This document shows, one piece after another, positions 4,639 to 5,064 of a stretch of DNA of 5,064 nucleotides. A program made the translations under genes and the position numbers. The notes beneath the pieces were generated by a model. That model did not search any database. It worked only from the letters and a program-made list of their open reading frames with translations, and was not told where the DNA came from. This DNA is from an uncultured Erysipelotrichaceae bacterium (GTDB taxonomy: Bacteria; Bacillota_I; Bacilli_A; Erysipelotrichales; Erysipelotrichaceae), in NCBI GenBank assembly GCA_902782955.1, contig CACZPD010000275.1:1-5064 (forward strand), given 5' to 3'. Numbering within the stretch: the stretch's first letter is position 1; each line of letters starts with the position of its first letter.

Positions 4639-5064
4639 ATGAAAAATATACTGGATATAAAAAACCGCAGACAGTTCCGGGAATGGCTGACACTGCACAG
4701 TGAAACGGAAACCGCATGCTGGATCGAAGTCAAAAGAGGAAGGCCGCAGGATGATGGTGTTTTCTATTATCTCGATGCGGTGGAGGAAGCGCTCTGTTTC
4801 GGATGGATCGACAGCCGGCAGAAACTGATAGAAGGAAAACGTATGCAGAGGTTTTCCCCGCGGAAAAAATACAGTCCCTGGACAGAGCTGAACAAAGAGC
4901 GGGTGCGCAGACTGGAAAAACTCGGTCTTATGACCGACGCAGGCAGAGCCGTTCTGCCGGCTATGGGTCCCAGGAGTTATCGGATCGATCCGGAGATTAC
5001 ATCCGCGTTAAAAGAAGCACGTGTATGGTCAAAATTCAGATCATTCCCTTCCCTTTATCAGAGA
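4639..5064 (+). CDS. YdeI/OmdA-family protein, partial (first 142 codons)
   Basis: The frame is open to the right edge with no stop. The product matches the YdeI/OmpD-associated (OmdA) family: NRRQFREWLTLH at 9-20, CWIEVKRG at 27-34, YLDAVEEALCFGWIDS at 44-59, and QRFSPRKKYSPWTELNKERV at 70-89, then RRLEKLGLM. These are among the best conserved blocks of the family, which is usually 180-200 residues, so roughly the last quarter is outside the window. Members are cytosolic; links to stress or peptide resistance have been reported for some, but the biochemical role is unclear. ATG at 4639 is the only reasonable start (an upstream in-frame stop lies at 4582), yet it lacks a clear ribosome binding site. 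TCATG (4623-4627) can pair with CATGA (4638-4642), covering the start codon. It is divergent from the PstS-like gene. Confidence 0.88.
   Translation, partial: MKNILDIKNRRQFREWLTLHSETETACWIEVKRGRPQDDGVFYYLDAVEEALCFGWIDSRQKLIEGKRMQRFSPRKKYSPWTELNKERVRRLEKLGLMTDAGRAVLPAMGPRSYRIDPEITSALKEARVWSKFRSFPSLYQR

Overview
The window looks like ordinary chromosomal sequence from a low-to-mid GC member of the Bacillota, most likely a clostridial gut-type bacterium. The basis is strong AGGAGG-type ribosome binding sites, TATAAT-type promoters, short compact transcription units, a Gram-positive lipoprotein, and protein families typical of that group. I see no insertion sequence, phage gene, CRISPR array, tRNA or rRNA. 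The species cannot be named from this sequence.

Layout, left to right. A Cro/C1-type (XRE) regulator (63-599, minus) is divergent from a Cof-type HAD phosphatase (774-1616, plus); the 174-base gap between them carries a perfect 7-bp dyad. After a probable terminator comes a two-gene unit on the plus strand. Its first gene is a nucleoside 2-deoxyribosyltransferase-like enzyme carrying a lipoprotein signal peptide (1749-2279). Its second, 14 bases later, is a small UPF0145/YbjQ-type protein (2294-2581). A separate promoter then drives a 54-residue two-helix membrane protein (2768-2932). A long hairpin at 3021-3070, T-rich in both directions, separates it from the convergent minus-strand gene 3092-4462, a membrane-anchored PstS-like periplasmic-binding-fold protein with an extra C-terminal region. 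Divergent from that gene is a YdeI/OmdA-family protein (4639 to beyond the right edge).

How the genes relate. No single pathway ties the window together. The XRE regulator may control itself and the HAD gene through the shared region. The lipoprotein and the YbjQ-type protein are almost certainly co-expressed. The PstS-like gene has no PstC/A/B transporter genes beside it, so it is better viewed as an orphan surface sensor or binding protein than as an established phosphate transporter component.

The most unusual item is the deoxyribosyltransferase: this family is normally cytosolic, yet here a strong ribosome binding site places translation at a textbook lipobox signal peptide, while the catalytic residues of the family are kept. 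Secondary points are a dyad bracketing the PstS-like promoter, interleaved inverted repeats after an A9 tract at the end of the small membrane protein gene, and nested repeats before the lipoprotein gene. I do not see convincing evidence of a large undescribed multi-gene system.
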